Assembly (NCBI RefSeq): GCF_004001245.1
Contig: NZ_AP018724.1
Span: forward strand, 496,001-560,000
Direction of reading: 5' to 3'
Length of the DNA stretch: 64,000 nucleotides
DNA from: Sulfurivermis fontis
Lineage (GTDB): Bacteria > Pseudomonadota > Gammaproteobacteria > Thiohalomonadales > Thiohalomonadaceae
Below, piece by piece: positions 1-9,423 of this stretch. Numbering within the stretch: position 1 is the stretch's first letter; each line of letters begins with the position of its first letter. The position numbers were made by a program, and so were the translations under genes. The notes beneath the pieces are model-generated. The model searched no databases, was not told the origin of the DNA, and was given only the letters and a program-made list of their open reading frames with translations.

Positions 1-105
1 CGTCGGCAAAGGCCGCATGATACCCCATCCGTAGGTGCAGCACGCGAAAAGCCGTGAGGTCGCAACCTGCCTCGACCCGCTCCGGCCTACAGGGTGGGCG
101 CTAGC
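1..105. other. window edge, no gene supported
   Basis: No coding region can be supported here. An ATG on the minus strand at position 18 opens a frame that runs off the window edge, so the start of a leftward gene is possible, but only six codons are visible and they are not recognisable. No tRNA or terminator-like structure was seen. Confidence 0.3.
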
Positions 106-606
106 TCAGCCGAACAGCGATTGCCACAGCCGGCCGGCGATGGACTTCTTTTCTGTGGTGGCGACGGCGCCGCGGGAGAGGAAGAAGGGGCCGTAGTGCT
201 GGTCGTCTTCCATGATGTGTTTGGTGAGCCAGATGCGCAGGAAGTGCAGCAGTTCGAAGGTGACCGAGGCCTTGCCGCTGGCCAGCTTGTCCTGCAGCGC
301 GTGGATTTCGTCGATGAGGTGGTCGTGCTGCTGCTTGTGGTCGTCGTAGGCGGGGTAGCCGAGGATGCGCATCAGGCTCTCTTCCACGGCAAAGTGGATC
401 TTGGTGTAGTCCACCAGTTCACCGAGGATCGCTTCGGCGGCGGCCTTGCCCTGGCGCTGGTGGATGGCGCGGTGCAGCTTGTTGAGCAGTTCCACCAGGA
501 ACTGGTGCTGGTCGTCGATTTCCTGGATGCCGACGCTGAGTTCGTCGCTCCAATCGATGAGGTTGCCGCTCGAGGCGGGCCGCGGGGTCTCTGCGATCTG
601 GTTCAT
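106..606 (-). CDS. bacteriohemerythrin
   Basis: A 166-residue four-helix hemerythrin with a non-haem di-iron site that binds O2 reversibly; in bacteria it acts as an oxygen carrier, store or sensor in the cytoplasm. The expected iron ligands are present in order: His34 in DDQH, His71 and Glu75 in HFAVEE, His90 and His94 in HKQQH, then His130 and Asp135 in HIMEDD. It is slightly longer than the usual ~135 residues because of a short N-terminal lead and a C-terminal tail of about 25 residues. It is a single gene downstream of a bidirectional terminator, with an FNR-type site upstream, so oxygen-responsive expression is likely. A second hemerythrin-like protein lies at 34154-34684. Confidence 0.93.
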   Translation of the reverse strand: MNQIAETPRPASSGNLIDWSDELSVGIQEIDDQHQFLVELLNKLHRAIHQRQGKAAAEAILGELVDYTKIHFAVEESLMRILGYPAYDDHKQQHDHLIDEIHALQDKLASGKASVTFELLHFLRIWLTKHIMEDDQHYGPFFLSRGAVATTEKKSIAGRLWQSLFG

Positions 607-645
607 GGCGATGGGACTCTACGCGGTTCGATGGGAAATGCACTC

Positions 646-687
646 ATTGTCACAAATTAACGCAAGTGTAATATTGATTTTTGTCAA
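646..687 (-). promoter_or_regulatory. FNR/ANR-type site with -10 element upstream of bacteriohemerythrin
   Basis: TTGATTTTTGTCAA at 674-687 matches the FNR/CRP-family consensus TTGAT-N4-ATCAA with one mismatch. On the minus strand a -10-like GACAAT lies at 651-646, about 32 bp from the site centre, which is the geometry of a class II FNR-activated promoter (site near -41.5). This would place the start of transcription near 639, about 33 nt before the hemerythrin start codon. The sites are seen in the sequence; regulation is inferred. Confidence 0.6.
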
Positions 688-707
688 AGGCTGTACGATT
701 TTTCCGC

Positions 708-743
708 AAAAAAAAGCCGTTACCTGCTGGTAACGGCCTTTTT
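708..743. terminator. bidirectional rho-independent terminator
   Basis: A perfect 9-bp stem (gccgttacc at 716-724, ggtaacggc at 729-737) with a 4-nt loop, flanked by an A-run on the left and a T-run on the right. It ends the leftward accB-accC transcript just after accC and insulates the hemerythrin promoter. Confidence 0.9.
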
Positions 744-772
744 GCCGCTGATGGCCGCTGGTCTGTACGGAA

Positions 773-2113
773 TCAGAGTTTCAGCTTCTTTTCCAGGTAA
801 TGGATGTTGGTGCCGCCGGCCTGGAAGGCCGTGTCACGCAACAACTCCTGGTGCAGCGGGATGTTGGTTTTGATGCCGTCGATGAACATCTCGCTCAGGG
901 CCGTGCGCATGCGCGCCAAGGCCGCGTCGCGGTTTTCGCCCCAGGCGATGAGCTTGCCGATCATCGAGTCGTAGTAGGGCGGCACCTTGTAGCCATTGTA
1001 GATGTGGCTGTCGACGCGGATGCCGGGACCGCCGGCGAAGTGCACCTGGTTGATGGTGCCGGGGCAGGGCATGAAGGTGGCCGGATCCTCGGCGTTGATG
1101 CGGCATTCGATGGCATGGCCGCGCAGGGTGATGTCGCTCTGCTTGTAGGACAGCGGCAGCCCGGCGGCGATGCGGATCTGTTCCTTGACGATGTCCACGC
1201 CGGTGATCATCTCGGTGACCGGGTGTTCCACCTGCACGCGGGTGTTCATTTCGATGAAGTAGAACTCGCCGTTTTCGTACAGGAACTCGAAGGTACCGGC
1301 GCCGCGGTAGCCGATCTCCTGGCAGGCGCGTGCGCAACGCTCGCCAATCTTCTTGCGTTGCTCCTCGGTGATGCCGGGGGCCGGGGCCTCTTCGATCACC
1401 TTCTGGTGGCGGCGCTGCATGGAGCAGTCGCGTTCGCCCAGATAGATGGCGTTGCCGTGGGTGTCGGCCAATACCTGGATCTCCACATGGCGCGGATTCT
1501 CCAAGTACTTCTCCATGTACACCATGTCGTTGTTGAAGGCGGAACCGGCCTCGGCGCGGGTCAGCGAGATGGCGTTGAGCAGCGCGGCCTCGGAATGCAC
1601 CACGCGCATGCCGCGACCGCCGCCGCCGCCGGCGGCCTTGATGATTACCGGATAGCCCACCTCGCGGCCGATGCGGATGCATTCGTCCGGGTCGTCGGGC
1701 AGGGCGCCGCCGGAACCGGGCACGGTGGGCACGCCGGCCTTGATCATCGCGTTCTTGGCCGAAACCTTGTCGCCCATCAGGCGGATGGTGTCGGCGCGGG
1801 GACCGATGAAGACGAAGCCGCTCTGCTCCACGCGCTCGGAGAAATCGGCGTTCTCCGACAGGAAACCGTAGCCCGGATGGATGGCCTGGGCGTCCGTGAC
1901 TTCCGCCGCGCTGATCAGCGCCGGGATGTTGAGGTAGCTTTCCTTCGACGGTGGTGGGCCGATGCACACCGACTCGTCGGCCAGACGCACATGCTTGAGG
2001 TCGCGGTCGGCGGTGGAGTGCACCGCCACGGTCTTGATGCCCATTTCACGGCAGGCGCGCAGGATGCGCAGCGCGATTTCACCGCGGTTGGCAATGACGA
2101 TTTTGTCGAACAT
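773..2113 (-). CDS. accC: acetyl-CoA carboxylase, biotin carboxylase subunit
   Basis: ATP-dependent carboxylation of the biotin carried by AccB, the first half-reaction of malonyl-CoA synthesis for fatty acids; cytoplasmic. The 446 residues match the family (449 in E. coli). Visible features are the N-terminal carbamoyl-phosphate-synthase-like fold beginning [17 protein letters not shown], the [10 protein letters not shown] segment, the Gly-rich ATP-grasp loop GGGGRGMR, and the [14 protein letters not shown] segment that binds ATP/Mg. It lies 30 bp after accB, is the last gene of the leftward run and is followed directly by a strong terminator. Confidence 0.98.
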   Translation of the reverse strand: MFDKIVIANRGEIALRILRACREMGIKTVAVHSTADRDLKHVRLADESVCIGPPPSKESYLNIPALISAAEVTDAQAIHPGYGFLSENADFSERVEQSGFVFIGPRADTIRLMGDKVSAKNAMIKAGVPTVPGSGGALPDDPDECIRIGREVGYPVIIKAAGGGGGRGMRVVHSEAALLNAISLTRAEAGSAFNNDMVYMEKYLENPRHVEIQVLADTHGNAIYLGERDCSMQRRHQKVIEEAPAPGITEEQRKKIGERCARACQEIGYRGAGTFEFLYENGEFYFIEMNTRVQVEHPVTEMITGVDIVKEQIRIAAGLPLSYKQSDITLRGHAIECRINAEDPATFMPCPGTINQVHFAGGPGIRVDSHIYNGYKVPPYYDSMIGKLIAWGENRDAALARMRTALSEMFIDGIKTNIPLHQELLRDTAFQAGGTNIHYLEKKLKL

Positions 2114-2143
2114 AGAAGATGGATGGCTCGTGTTCGGCTTGGA

Positions 2144-2593
2144 TTATTCGATGATGAACAGCGGCTGGCCGAATTCCACCGGCTGGCCGTTCTCGACCAG
2201 GATGGCCTTGATCACGCCGGCCTTGTCGGCCTCGATCTGGTTCATAATCTTCATGGCTTCGATGATGCACAGGGTGTCGCCGACATTGACGCGCGAGCCG
2301 ACTTCGACGAAGGCCTTGGCCTGCGGCGAGGGCGAACGGTAGAAGGCGCCGACGATGGGGGAGGTCACGACGTGACCGCTGACCTCTTCCTTCTTTTCCG
2401 CGGCGGGCGCCGCTGCGGCTACCGGCGCGGTGGCGGCCGGGGCCGCTGCCGGTGCAGCGATGGCCACGGCCGGTGCGGCGCTCTGACTGTAGCGGCTGAT
2501 GCGCACCGACTCTTCGCCTTCATGGATCTCGATCTCGGCGACGCCGGACTCTTCCAGCAGTTCGATGAGTTTCTTGACCTTGCGAATATCCAT
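2144..2593 (-). CDS. accB: acetyl-CoA carboxylase, biotin carboxyl carrier protein
   Basis: Carries the biotin that shuttles CO2 between AccC and the carboxyltransferase AccAD. It has 149 residues: an N-terminal segment starting [16 protein letters not shown], an Ala/Pro-rich flexible linker in the middle, and a C-terminal biotinyl domain whose modified lysine lies in EAMKIMN. This motif has Ile where many homologues have Met (EAMKMMN), a conservative change. It is 15 bp downstream of aroQ and co-transcribed with accC. Confidence 0.97.
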   Translation of the reverse strand: MDIRKVKKLIELLEESGVAEIEIHEGEESVRISRYSQSAAPAVAIAAPAAAPAATAPVAAAAPAAEKKEEVSGHVVTSPIVGAFYRSPSPQAKAFVEVGSRVNVGDTLCIIEAMKIMNQIEADKAGVIKAILVENGQPVEFGQPLFIIE

Positions 2594-2608
2594 TGTGGTT
2601 AGTCCTGT

Positions 2609-3058
2609 TCAGTTGTTGTTCGCAGAAATTTGTTTGAGCGCAGCAAGAAGCGCCAGTTCATAAACCATCGGCCCCAGCCCGCTGATCACGCCGCGGGCGA
2701 GGTCGGAGAAATAGGAGTGCTTGCGGAACGGTTCGCGCGCATGCACGTTGGACAGATGCACCTCGATGAATGGAATGGCCACTGCCGCCAGGGCGTCGCG
2801 CAGGGCGACGCTGGTGTGGGTGAAAGCCGCCGGATTGATGATGATGAAGGCGATACCCTCGTCCCGCGCCCGATGCACGCGCTGCACCAGTTCGTGTTCG
2901 GCATTGCTCTGGAAACATTCGACGCTGTGACCGGCGGCCGTCCCCTGCTGCTGCAAACGGGCATCGATCTCCGCCAGGGTGGCATGGCCGTAGTGACCGG
3001 GCTCGCGCGTTCCCAGCAGGTTGAGATTGGGGCCGTTCATTACCAGCAGTTTTGCCAT
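2609..3058 (-). CDS. aroQ: 3-dehydroquinate dehydratase, type II
   Basis: Dehydrates 3-dehydroquinate to 3-dehydroshikimate in the shikimate pathway; forms dodecamers in the cytoplasm. It has 149 residues, the usual length. Diagnostic segments are [16 protein letters not shown] near the N-terminus, [11 protein letters not shown] in the middle and [14 protein letters not shown]. The frame is open a further 50 codons upstream, but family length and a GGGGAA ribosome-binding site favour the ATG at 3058. aroQ directly before accBC is a common gammaproteobacterial order. Confidence 0.96.
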   Translation of the reverse strand: MAKLLVMNGPNLNLLGTREPGHYGHATLAEIDARLQQQGTAAGHSVECFQSNAEHELVQRVHRARDEGIAFIIINPAAFTHTSVALRDALAAVAIPFIEVHLSNVHAREPFRKHSYFSDLARGVISGLGPMVYELALLAALKQISANNN

Positions 3059-3379
3059 GGGGCTTCCCCGGAGGATGGTCGGGTGTGGTTGGTTGTAATG
3101 ATTTTCCCGCACGTTGTTCGCGCGCCTCCCTGCGCCCCACCCCGTCCGGGGTTGAAGCGACGCATCGCTTCCGGCGAAGCGTTCCCGTCGAATTGCCGCA
3201 CATTCCACCTTGCGGCACCTTTTACCGCAGGCGCGGCACGGGATACGGCGTGAGATTGTGCACCAGCCGGAGGGGTTTGTCTACGAATCGGGAGTTACCG
3301 CCCGTTCAAAGCAGTTCCGCGCAAATTTCGGTCATATAAAGCTGTGACAGGGTGCTCATTTACAACAGCAGTCCCCTGT
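3059..3379. other. gap between tlpA-like gene and aroQ
   Basis: No convincing gene. A 50-codon open extension of aroQ runs into it but has no recognisable content. At its right edge the 11-mer tttacaacagc occurs twice, 19 bp apart, around the end of the tlpA-like gene. The aroQ-accBC promoter probably lies here, but no strong -35/-10 pair stands out. Confidence 0.4.
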
Positions 3380-3898
3380 TTACAACAGCGGCAATACGGC
3401 CTCCTCGGCCTGTTGCAGGGTGATTTCGCTGCGGTGGGTGTAGACGGCGCGGCCCTGACGGTCGAGTACCACGGTGTAGGGCAGGGCGCCCACCTTGTTG
3501 CCCAGAGTCTGCGCCAGCTCCAGGCCGCCTTCCTCGCCGATGAGGATGGGAAAGTCGATGCCGAGACTGTCGGCGAAGCTCTGTGCATTTTCCCGTGTGT
3601 CGATGGTGATACCGACCACGGTGAGGCCGCGGGCGGCATATTTTTCCTGCAATTCCATCAGGGCCGGCATTTCCTCGCGGCAGGGCGGGCACCAGGGCGC
3701 CCAGAAGTTGAGCAGGACCACCCGTCCCTGCCATTCATTCAGATGCCGCTGTTTTCCCTCCAGATCGGGGAAGTTGAACGCGATGGGGGTTGCGGCGGCG
3801 TGGCTGGCCGGTGCGGCCGGTACGGCGCTGGTTTCCGAGCCGCAGCCGGCGGTAAACAGGACGGCCCCCAGGGCCAGGACGGGCAACAGACGGTGCAT
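3380..3898 (-). CDS. TlpA-family thiol-disulfide oxidoreductase, predicted lipoprotein
   Basis: A periplasm-facing thioredoxin-fold protein of 172 residues. The N-terminus has a hydrophobic signal ending in TAGC, so Cys19 is a likely lipid-attachment site. The active site is WAPWCPPC (Cys70 and Cys73), typical of TlpA/ResA reductases that keep periplasmic or cytochrome c thiols reduced. A cis-Pro loop (GALPYTVVLD) follows. The start at 3898 is chosen because it puts the signal peptide at the N-terminus; a 16-codon upstream extension is open. It lies downstream of dsbD, which would supply its electrons. Confidence 0.88.
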   Translation of the reverse strand: MHRLLPVLALGAVLFTAGCGSETSAVPAAPASHAAATPIAFNFPDLEGKQRHLNEWQGRVVLLNFWAPWCPPCREEMPALMELQEKYAARGLTVVGITIDTRENAQSFADSLGIDFPILIGEEGGLELAQTLGNKVGALPYTVVLDRQGRAVYTHRSEITLQQAEEAVLPLL

Positions 3899-3926
3899 CG
3901 CAAAAACCTCAGCAAATAAATAGTCG

Positions 3927-3995
3927 GCGAATGAACGCCAATTCACGCAAATATGTTTCCAGTGATTTCATTTGCGTCTATTCGCGTTCATTCGC
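3927..3995. repeat. long intergenic palindrome between dsbD and tlpA-like gene
   Basis: Two 26-bp arms (3927-3952 and 3970-3995) are imperfect inverted repeats: gcgaatgaacgc on the left pairs exactly with gcgttcattcgc on the right, and cacgcaaat pairs with atttgcgtc apart from one base. The 17-bp spacer is AT-rich. It resembles the dispersed palindromic repeats often seen between proteobacterial genes. No second copy was seen in this window. In RNA it would form a large hairpin separating dsbD from tlpA. Confidence 0.75.
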
Positions 3996-4014
3996 GGATG
4001 AAGGATTTTCAGGT

Positions 4015-6225
4015 TCAACGCAGCGCCCGCTCCACATGGGCGCGGAACTCTTCCGGTCCCATGAAGCCCACCACGCGGAAGCCCTGGCGTTCCTGGCCGT
4101 CGGCGCCGAAGAACAGCAGGCTGGGCGGGCCGATGAGCTTGAAGTGGCGCAGCAGGGCCTGATCGTCGGCGTCGTTGGCGGTGACGTCGGCCTTGAGCAG
4201 CACGGCACCGGACAGGGCCTGGATCACGCCGGCATCGGAGAAGGTGTACTTGTCGAACTCCTTGCAGGAGACGCACCAGTCGGCGTAGAAGTCCAGCATC
4301 ACCGGCTTGCCCTGGGCGGCGGCGGCGGCCACCGCCTGTTCCATCTCGGCCACGGTCTTGACCTTGCGGAACTCCAGTTTGGCCGGTTGCATCATGCCGG
4401 CACCGCCGCCGAAGGCCACCCCACGCAGCGGCTGTAGCGGGTCGTTGCCGCCGGCGGCGGCGCCCACCAGCAGCAGGGCGCCGTGGATCAGCAGGGCCAG
4501 GCCGAGGCCCTTCCACAGCTTGCTCCAGCCGGAGGCCTGGTCCTTCAGCGGCTCCAGCGCGCCCATGTAAATGGCGGAGATGATGATCAGCAGGGCCCAG
4601 GCCAGCATGGTGACGAAGGCCGGCAGCACGCGCTCCAGCATCCACAGCGCCACCGCCAGCAGCATCACGCCGAACACCGCCTTGATGGCGTTCATCCAGC
4701 CGCCGGCGCGCGGCAGCAGCTTGCCTGCCGAGGTGCCGATGAGCAGCAGCGGTGCGCCCATGCCCATGGACAGGGCGAACAGGGCCAGGCCGCCCAGCAC
4801 CGCGTCGCCGGTCTGGCCGATGTAGATCAGGGCACCCATCAGCGGTGGTGCCACGCAGGGGCCGACGATCAGCGCCGACAGCAGGCCCATGATGGCCACG
4901 CCGATCAGGCTGCCGCCCTGCTGCTTGTTGGAGATTTCGCTCAGCTTGGTCTGCAGGGCCGAGGGCAGTTGCAGTTCGTAAAAGCCGAACATGGACAGGG
5001 CCAGCAGCACGAACACCAGGCTGAAGGCACCCAGTACCCACACGTTCTGGAACGCTGCTTGCAAATTGGCGCCGAACAGGCCGGCGAGCACGCCGGCCAC
5101 GGTGTAGGTCAGTGCCATGGCCAGCACGTAGACCAGAGACATGATGAAGGCCTTGCGCGTGGTCAGCCCTTGGCCCTGGCCGACGATAATGCTGGACAGG
5201 ATGGGGATCATCGGGAACACGCAGGGGGTGAAGGCCAGCAGCAGGCCGAGGCCGAGGAAGGTGAGGACGGTGAGCCAACGGTTGTCGCCGGCCAGGGCGG
5301 CGGCGAGGGAGTCCTGTTCCGACTGCGGCGCGGCGGCAGTCGCCGCGGCTGGCACGCTGGCGGTGCTGATGCCGGCGGCGGCCGGATTCAGGTTCACCTC
5401 CTTGCGGATCGGCGGGTAGCAGATGCCGGTGAGTTCGGCGCAGCCCTGATAGCTCACCAGCAGGGTGGCGTCGCCGCTGCGCTGCACCGGGATGCTCACC
5501 TCCACCGCATCGTGGAACACGAAGATGCGGCCGAAGAACTCGTCGTTCTTTTCCTCGCCGGCGGGCAGGGCGTACTGGCCCAGGATCGCCGCGCTGCCTT
5601 CCTTGAGCTGGAAGGCGAACTTGTCGCGGTACAGGTAATGGTGGGGCGCGATCTGCCAGCGCAGGGTCACGGTGTCGGCGTTGACGTCGGCAGCGAAGCG
5701 GAAGGCAACGTCGGGCTCCAGCACCTCGTCGTCTGCGGTGGCACCACTTAGGGACTGCTGCACCTGGCTCAGCGGTTTGGCCGCCACGGCCTTGGCCGGC
5801 AGGCTCACCTTGACGGTAGTGCGCTGCGGCGGATAGCACACGCCGATCTCGGCGCAGCCCTGGGTGCCGACAACCAATTCGAGGCTGTCCGGTGCTGCGG
5901 CGCCGCGGGTCAGCGGGATGTCGACGACAGTACGGCCGGCAAAGGTTTCCACTTTGCCGAAGAATTCGTCCTGCTTGACCTTGCCGGCGGGAAACCTGGC
6001 GGGTCCCAGGGTAATCCCGGGGGTGGTGGTGCTGAAGCTGAAGCGTTCCTTATATAAATAATAACCCTTGGCGATATCCCACTCGGCGCGCAGGGTATTG
6101 CCATCCACGGCGCTCACCTTGAGCGGGAAGGCCTGCTCTGGTGCCAGCAGTTCTTCTTCCTCGGCCATCGCCGGGACGGTCAGTAGCAGGGACAGGGTGA
6201 GCCAGAGCTTCAACAGGATTTTCAT
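4015..6225 (-). CDS. dsbD: thiol:disulfide interchange protein DsbD with duplicated N-terminal domain
   Basis: Transfers electrons from cytoplasmic thioredoxin across the inner membrane to periplasmic acceptors. It has 736 residues against about 565-600 normally. Order: signal peptide (1-21, cut after AMA), first alpha domain (about 26-145, Cys124-x5-Cys130 in QGCAEIGVCYPP), second alpha domain (about 168-280, Cys262-x6-Cys269 in QGCAELTGICYPP), linker, transmembrane beta domain (about 315-590, with FTPCVFPMIP and GPCVAPPLMG carrying its redox cysteines), and C-terminal thioredoxin-like gamma domain with DWCVSC. The extra length is the second alpha domain. It overlaps cutA by 4 nt and lies upstream of a TlpA-like protein. 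Confidence 0.95.
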   Translation of the reverse strand: MKILLKLWLTLSLLLTVPAMAEEEELLAPEQAFPLKVSAVDGNTLRAEWDIAKGYYLYKERFSFSTTTPGITLGPARFPAGKVKQDEFFGKVETFAGRTVVDIPLTRGAAAPDSLELVVGTQGCAEIGVCYPPQRTTVKVSLPAKAVAAKPLSQVQQSLSGATADDEVLEPDVAFRFAADVNADTVTLRWQIAPHHYLYRDKFAFQLKEGSAAILGQYALPAGEEKNDEFFGRIFVFHDAVEVSIPVQRSGDATLLVSYQGCAELTGICYPPIRKEVNLNPAAAGISTASVPAAATAAAPQSEQDSLAAALAGDNRWLTVLTFLGLGLLLAFTPCVFPMIPILSSIIVGQGQGLTTRKAFIMSLVYVLAMALTYTVAGVLAGLFGANLQAAFQNVWVLGAFSLVFVLLALSMFGFYELQLPSALQTKLSEISNKQQGGSLIGVAIMGLLSALIVGPCVAPPLMGALIYIGQTGDAVLGGLALFALSMGMGAPLLLIGTSAGKLLPRAGGWMNAIKAVFGVMLLAVALWMLERVLPAFVTMLAWALLIIISAIYMGALEPLKDQASGWSKLWKGLGLALLIHGALLLVGAAAGGNDPLQPLRGVAFGGGAGMMQPAKLEFRKVKTVAEMEQAVAAAAAQGKPVMLDFYADWCVSCKEFDKYTFSDAGVIQALSGAVLLKADVTANDADDQALLRHFKLIGPPSLLFFGADGQERQGFRVVGFMGPEEFRAHVERALR

Positions 6226-6545
6226 GCGTTGTTTTCCGTCTGTTGGTCGATCCAGTGGAGATAGGCCGGCAGGCCAGCGGTCAGTGTGACAGCGATGATC
6301 TCCGGCAGTTCATACGGGTGGTGGCGGCGCAGGGTTTCTTCCAGCGCGGCATAGCGCTCGCCGCGGGTCTTGATCAGCAGCTGACACTCGGTTTCCTGCT
6401 GCACCACGCCTTGCCATTCATAAATCGAGTGCACCTGGGGGACGATGTTGACGCAGGCGGCGAGGTGCTCGCGCACCAGCAGTTCGGCCAGGCCACGGGC
6501 GCATTCGAGATTAGGACAGGTGCAGAGAACGAGGTAGTGCGGCAT
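6222..6545 (-). CDS. cutA: divalent-cation tolerance protein CutA
   Basis: A small trimeric cytoplasmic protein of 107 residues associated with divalent metal tolerance; its biochemical role is still uncertain. Family features are VLCTCPNLECARGLAELLV, LAACVNIVPQVHSIYEWQG and the C-terminal HHPYELPEIIAV. The ATG at 6545 is preferred over the upstream ATG (6590) because it matches family length, although its ribosome-binding site is weak. Its stop overlaps the dsbD start (ATGA); cutA upstream of dsbD is a conserved proteobacterial pair. Confidence 0.94.
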   Translation of the reverse strand: MPHYLVLCTCPNLECARGLAELLVREHLAACVNIVPQVHSIYEWQGVVQQETECQLLIKTRGERYAALEETLRRHHPYELPEIIAVTLTAGLPAYLHWIDQQTENNA

Positions 6546-6627
6546 CGCTGCAAGATATCGGATTCGCCGTGCGGCTGCATCATCGGGCATAATCGTGGGG
6601 TCGATTTTCCCGCTGTTGAGAGTAGTG

Positions 6628-7074
6628 ATGTCCCTGCCGCGTCTTTTATTCCTGTTGTTGCTGTTGCTGCCCGTGCTCGAGATCTACCTGCTGATCCAGG
6701 TGGGCGGCGTGATCGGTGCCATTCCCACCATTGCCCTGGTGGTGTTCACCGCCGTGCTGGGTGCACTGTTGCTGCGCCATCAGGGGCTGGCGGTGTTGCA
6801 GCGGGTGCAGCAACTGACGCAGCAGGGCGAGGCGCCGACCGCAGCGATGCTGGAGGGGGTGGTGATCCTGCTGTCCGGGGCCATGTTGCTGCTGCCCGGT
6901 TTCCTCACCGATGCGCTGGGCCTGCTTGGCCTGGTGCCGCCGCTGCGCCAGGCCTTGGTGGCGGCCCTCCTGCGTCGTGGCCTGCCCCGCCGCCCGCCGC
7001 CGGGCGGACCCGCGGCGCGTCCGCGCCGCGGCCCCGCCACCCTCGAAGGCCAATACACCCGGGAAGACGACTGA
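6628..7074 (+). CDS. fxsA: FxsA family membrane protein
   Basis: A small inner-membrane protein of 148 residues; in E. coli overproduction of FxsA relieves exclusion of phage T7 by the F plasmid, but its normal role is unknown. The N-terminus is a run of leucines followed by EIYLLIQVGGVIGAIPT, typical of the family. Three to four hydrophobic helices are followed by a Pro/Arg-rich cytoplasmic tail of about 30 residues. The ATG at 6628 is chosen because the first transmembrane helix then begins at once. It lies upstream of groES, as in many gammaproteobacteria, and is divergent from cutA. Confidence 0.9.
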   Translation: MSLPRLLFLLLLLLPVLEIYLLIQVGGVIGAIPTIALVVFTAVLGALLLRHQGLAVLQRVQQLTQQGEAPTAAMLEGVVILLSGAMLLLPGFLTDALGLLGLVPPLRQALVAALLRRGLPRRPPPGGPAARPRRGPATLEGQYTREDD

Positions 7075-7100
7075 GCGCCGTTTTCCCTCCGCTCCGCCCC

Positions 7101-7128
7101 TTGACTCTCCCCGACTCGTCATTATTAT
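7101..7128 (+). promoter_or_regulatory. sigma-70 type promoter of groESL
   Basis: TTGACT at 7101-7106 and TATTAT at 7123-7128 with a 16-bp spacer. The -10 end touches the first base of the CIRCE operator, so HrcA binding would block RNA polymerase. No convincing sigma-32 element was seen. Confidence 0.65.
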
Positions 7129-7154
7129 TAGCACTCACCAGCGGCGAGTGCTAA
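7128..7154 (+). promoter_or_regulatory. CIRCE operator (HrcA binding site)
   Basis: A perfect CIRCE inverted repeat: TTAGCACTC at 7128-7136, a 9-bp spacer, GAGTGCTAA at 7146-7154. This is the exact consensus for the heat-shock repressor HrcA, so groESL is under HrcA control here rather than, or besides, sigma-32 as in E. coli. The hrcA gene is not in the window. Confidence 0.95.
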
Positions 7155-7240
7155 CAGTTCGGCCGCCGCGCGACTTCCGACCGCAGTCTGGCTGCGGTCG
7201 ATTTTATAGAAAAATCATCAGCTTAAGAGGGTAACTGAGC

Positions 7241-7531
7241 ATGAAAATTCGTCCCCTGCATGATCGCGTGATCGTTCGTCGCAAGGAAGAGGAGCGGATG
7301 TCCGCCGGCGGCATCGTTATCCCGGACAGCGCCACCGAGAAACCGATTCAGGGCGAAGTCATTGCCGTAGGCAAGGGCAAGATCCTGGAGAACGGCGAGG
7401 TGCGTGCCCTGGACGTGAAGGTGGGTGACAAGGTGCTGTTCGGCAAGTACGCCGGCACCGAGGTCAAGGTCGATGGCGAGACCCTGCTGGTCATGCGCGA
7501 AGAAGACCTGATGGGCGTGATCGAGGGCTGA
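7241..7531 (+). CDS. groS: co-chaperonin GroES
   Basis: Heptameric lid of the GroEL folding chamber; cytoplasmic. The 96 residues are the standard length, with [13 protein letters not shown] at the N-terminus, the mobile-loop region around [13 protein letters not shown], and [10 protein letters not shown] at the end. It follows a CIRCE operator with an 86-bp leader and precedes groEL by 58 bp, so the two form one operon. Confidence 0.98.
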   Translation: MKIRPLHDRVIVRRKEEERMSAGGIVIPDSATEKPIQGEVIAVGKGKILENGEVRALDVKVGDKVLFGKYAGTEVKVDGETLLVMREEDLMGVIEG

Positions 7532-7559
7532 GCCTCTCCTCCGTCGCACCTTCAGATAA

Positions 7560-9227
<1,668 letters not shown>

Positions 9228-9295
9228 GGCCCGGGCACGGGATGCGAGGAACGAGGTGCGAACCCCGTTCCCTTGACCCGGCTGTCCCCAAACAT

Positions 9296-9324
9296 AGCCC
9301 CCGCTGGCAACAGCGGGGGCTTTT
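9296..9324 (+). terminator. terminator of groESL
   Basis: A perfect 11-bp GC-rich stem (agcccccgctg / cagcgggggct) with a GCAA tetraloop followed by TTTT; placed about 70 bp after the groEL stop. Confidence 0.92.
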
Positions 9325-9351
9325 GTTTGGGCGCCATCCACACGGACCAGC

Positions 9352-9387
9352 AAAAAGCCCCGCACGGTGCTCACCGGCGGGGCGTTT
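9352..9387. terminator. second terminator-like hairpin before the IS element
   Basis: gccccgc (9357-9363) pairs with gcggggc (9377-9383), with an inner ggtg/cacc pairing, an A-run before and GTTTGTT after. It could act on both strands: as a backup for groESL and as a stop for leftward transcription out of the IS element. Confidence 0.65.
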
Positions 9388-9423
9388 GTTGTTGGCGGCT
9401 GAAGCCCGCTACGGTTTATCTAA

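Noticed and set aside
2658-3218. Alternative minus-strand frame over aroQ
   Set aside because: Shadow frame; aroQ in the adjacent frame is unambiguous.
9228-9295. Possible family B repeat copy after groEL (cacgggatgcgaggaacgagg)
   Set aside because: Too short and degraded to align with the four clear copies.
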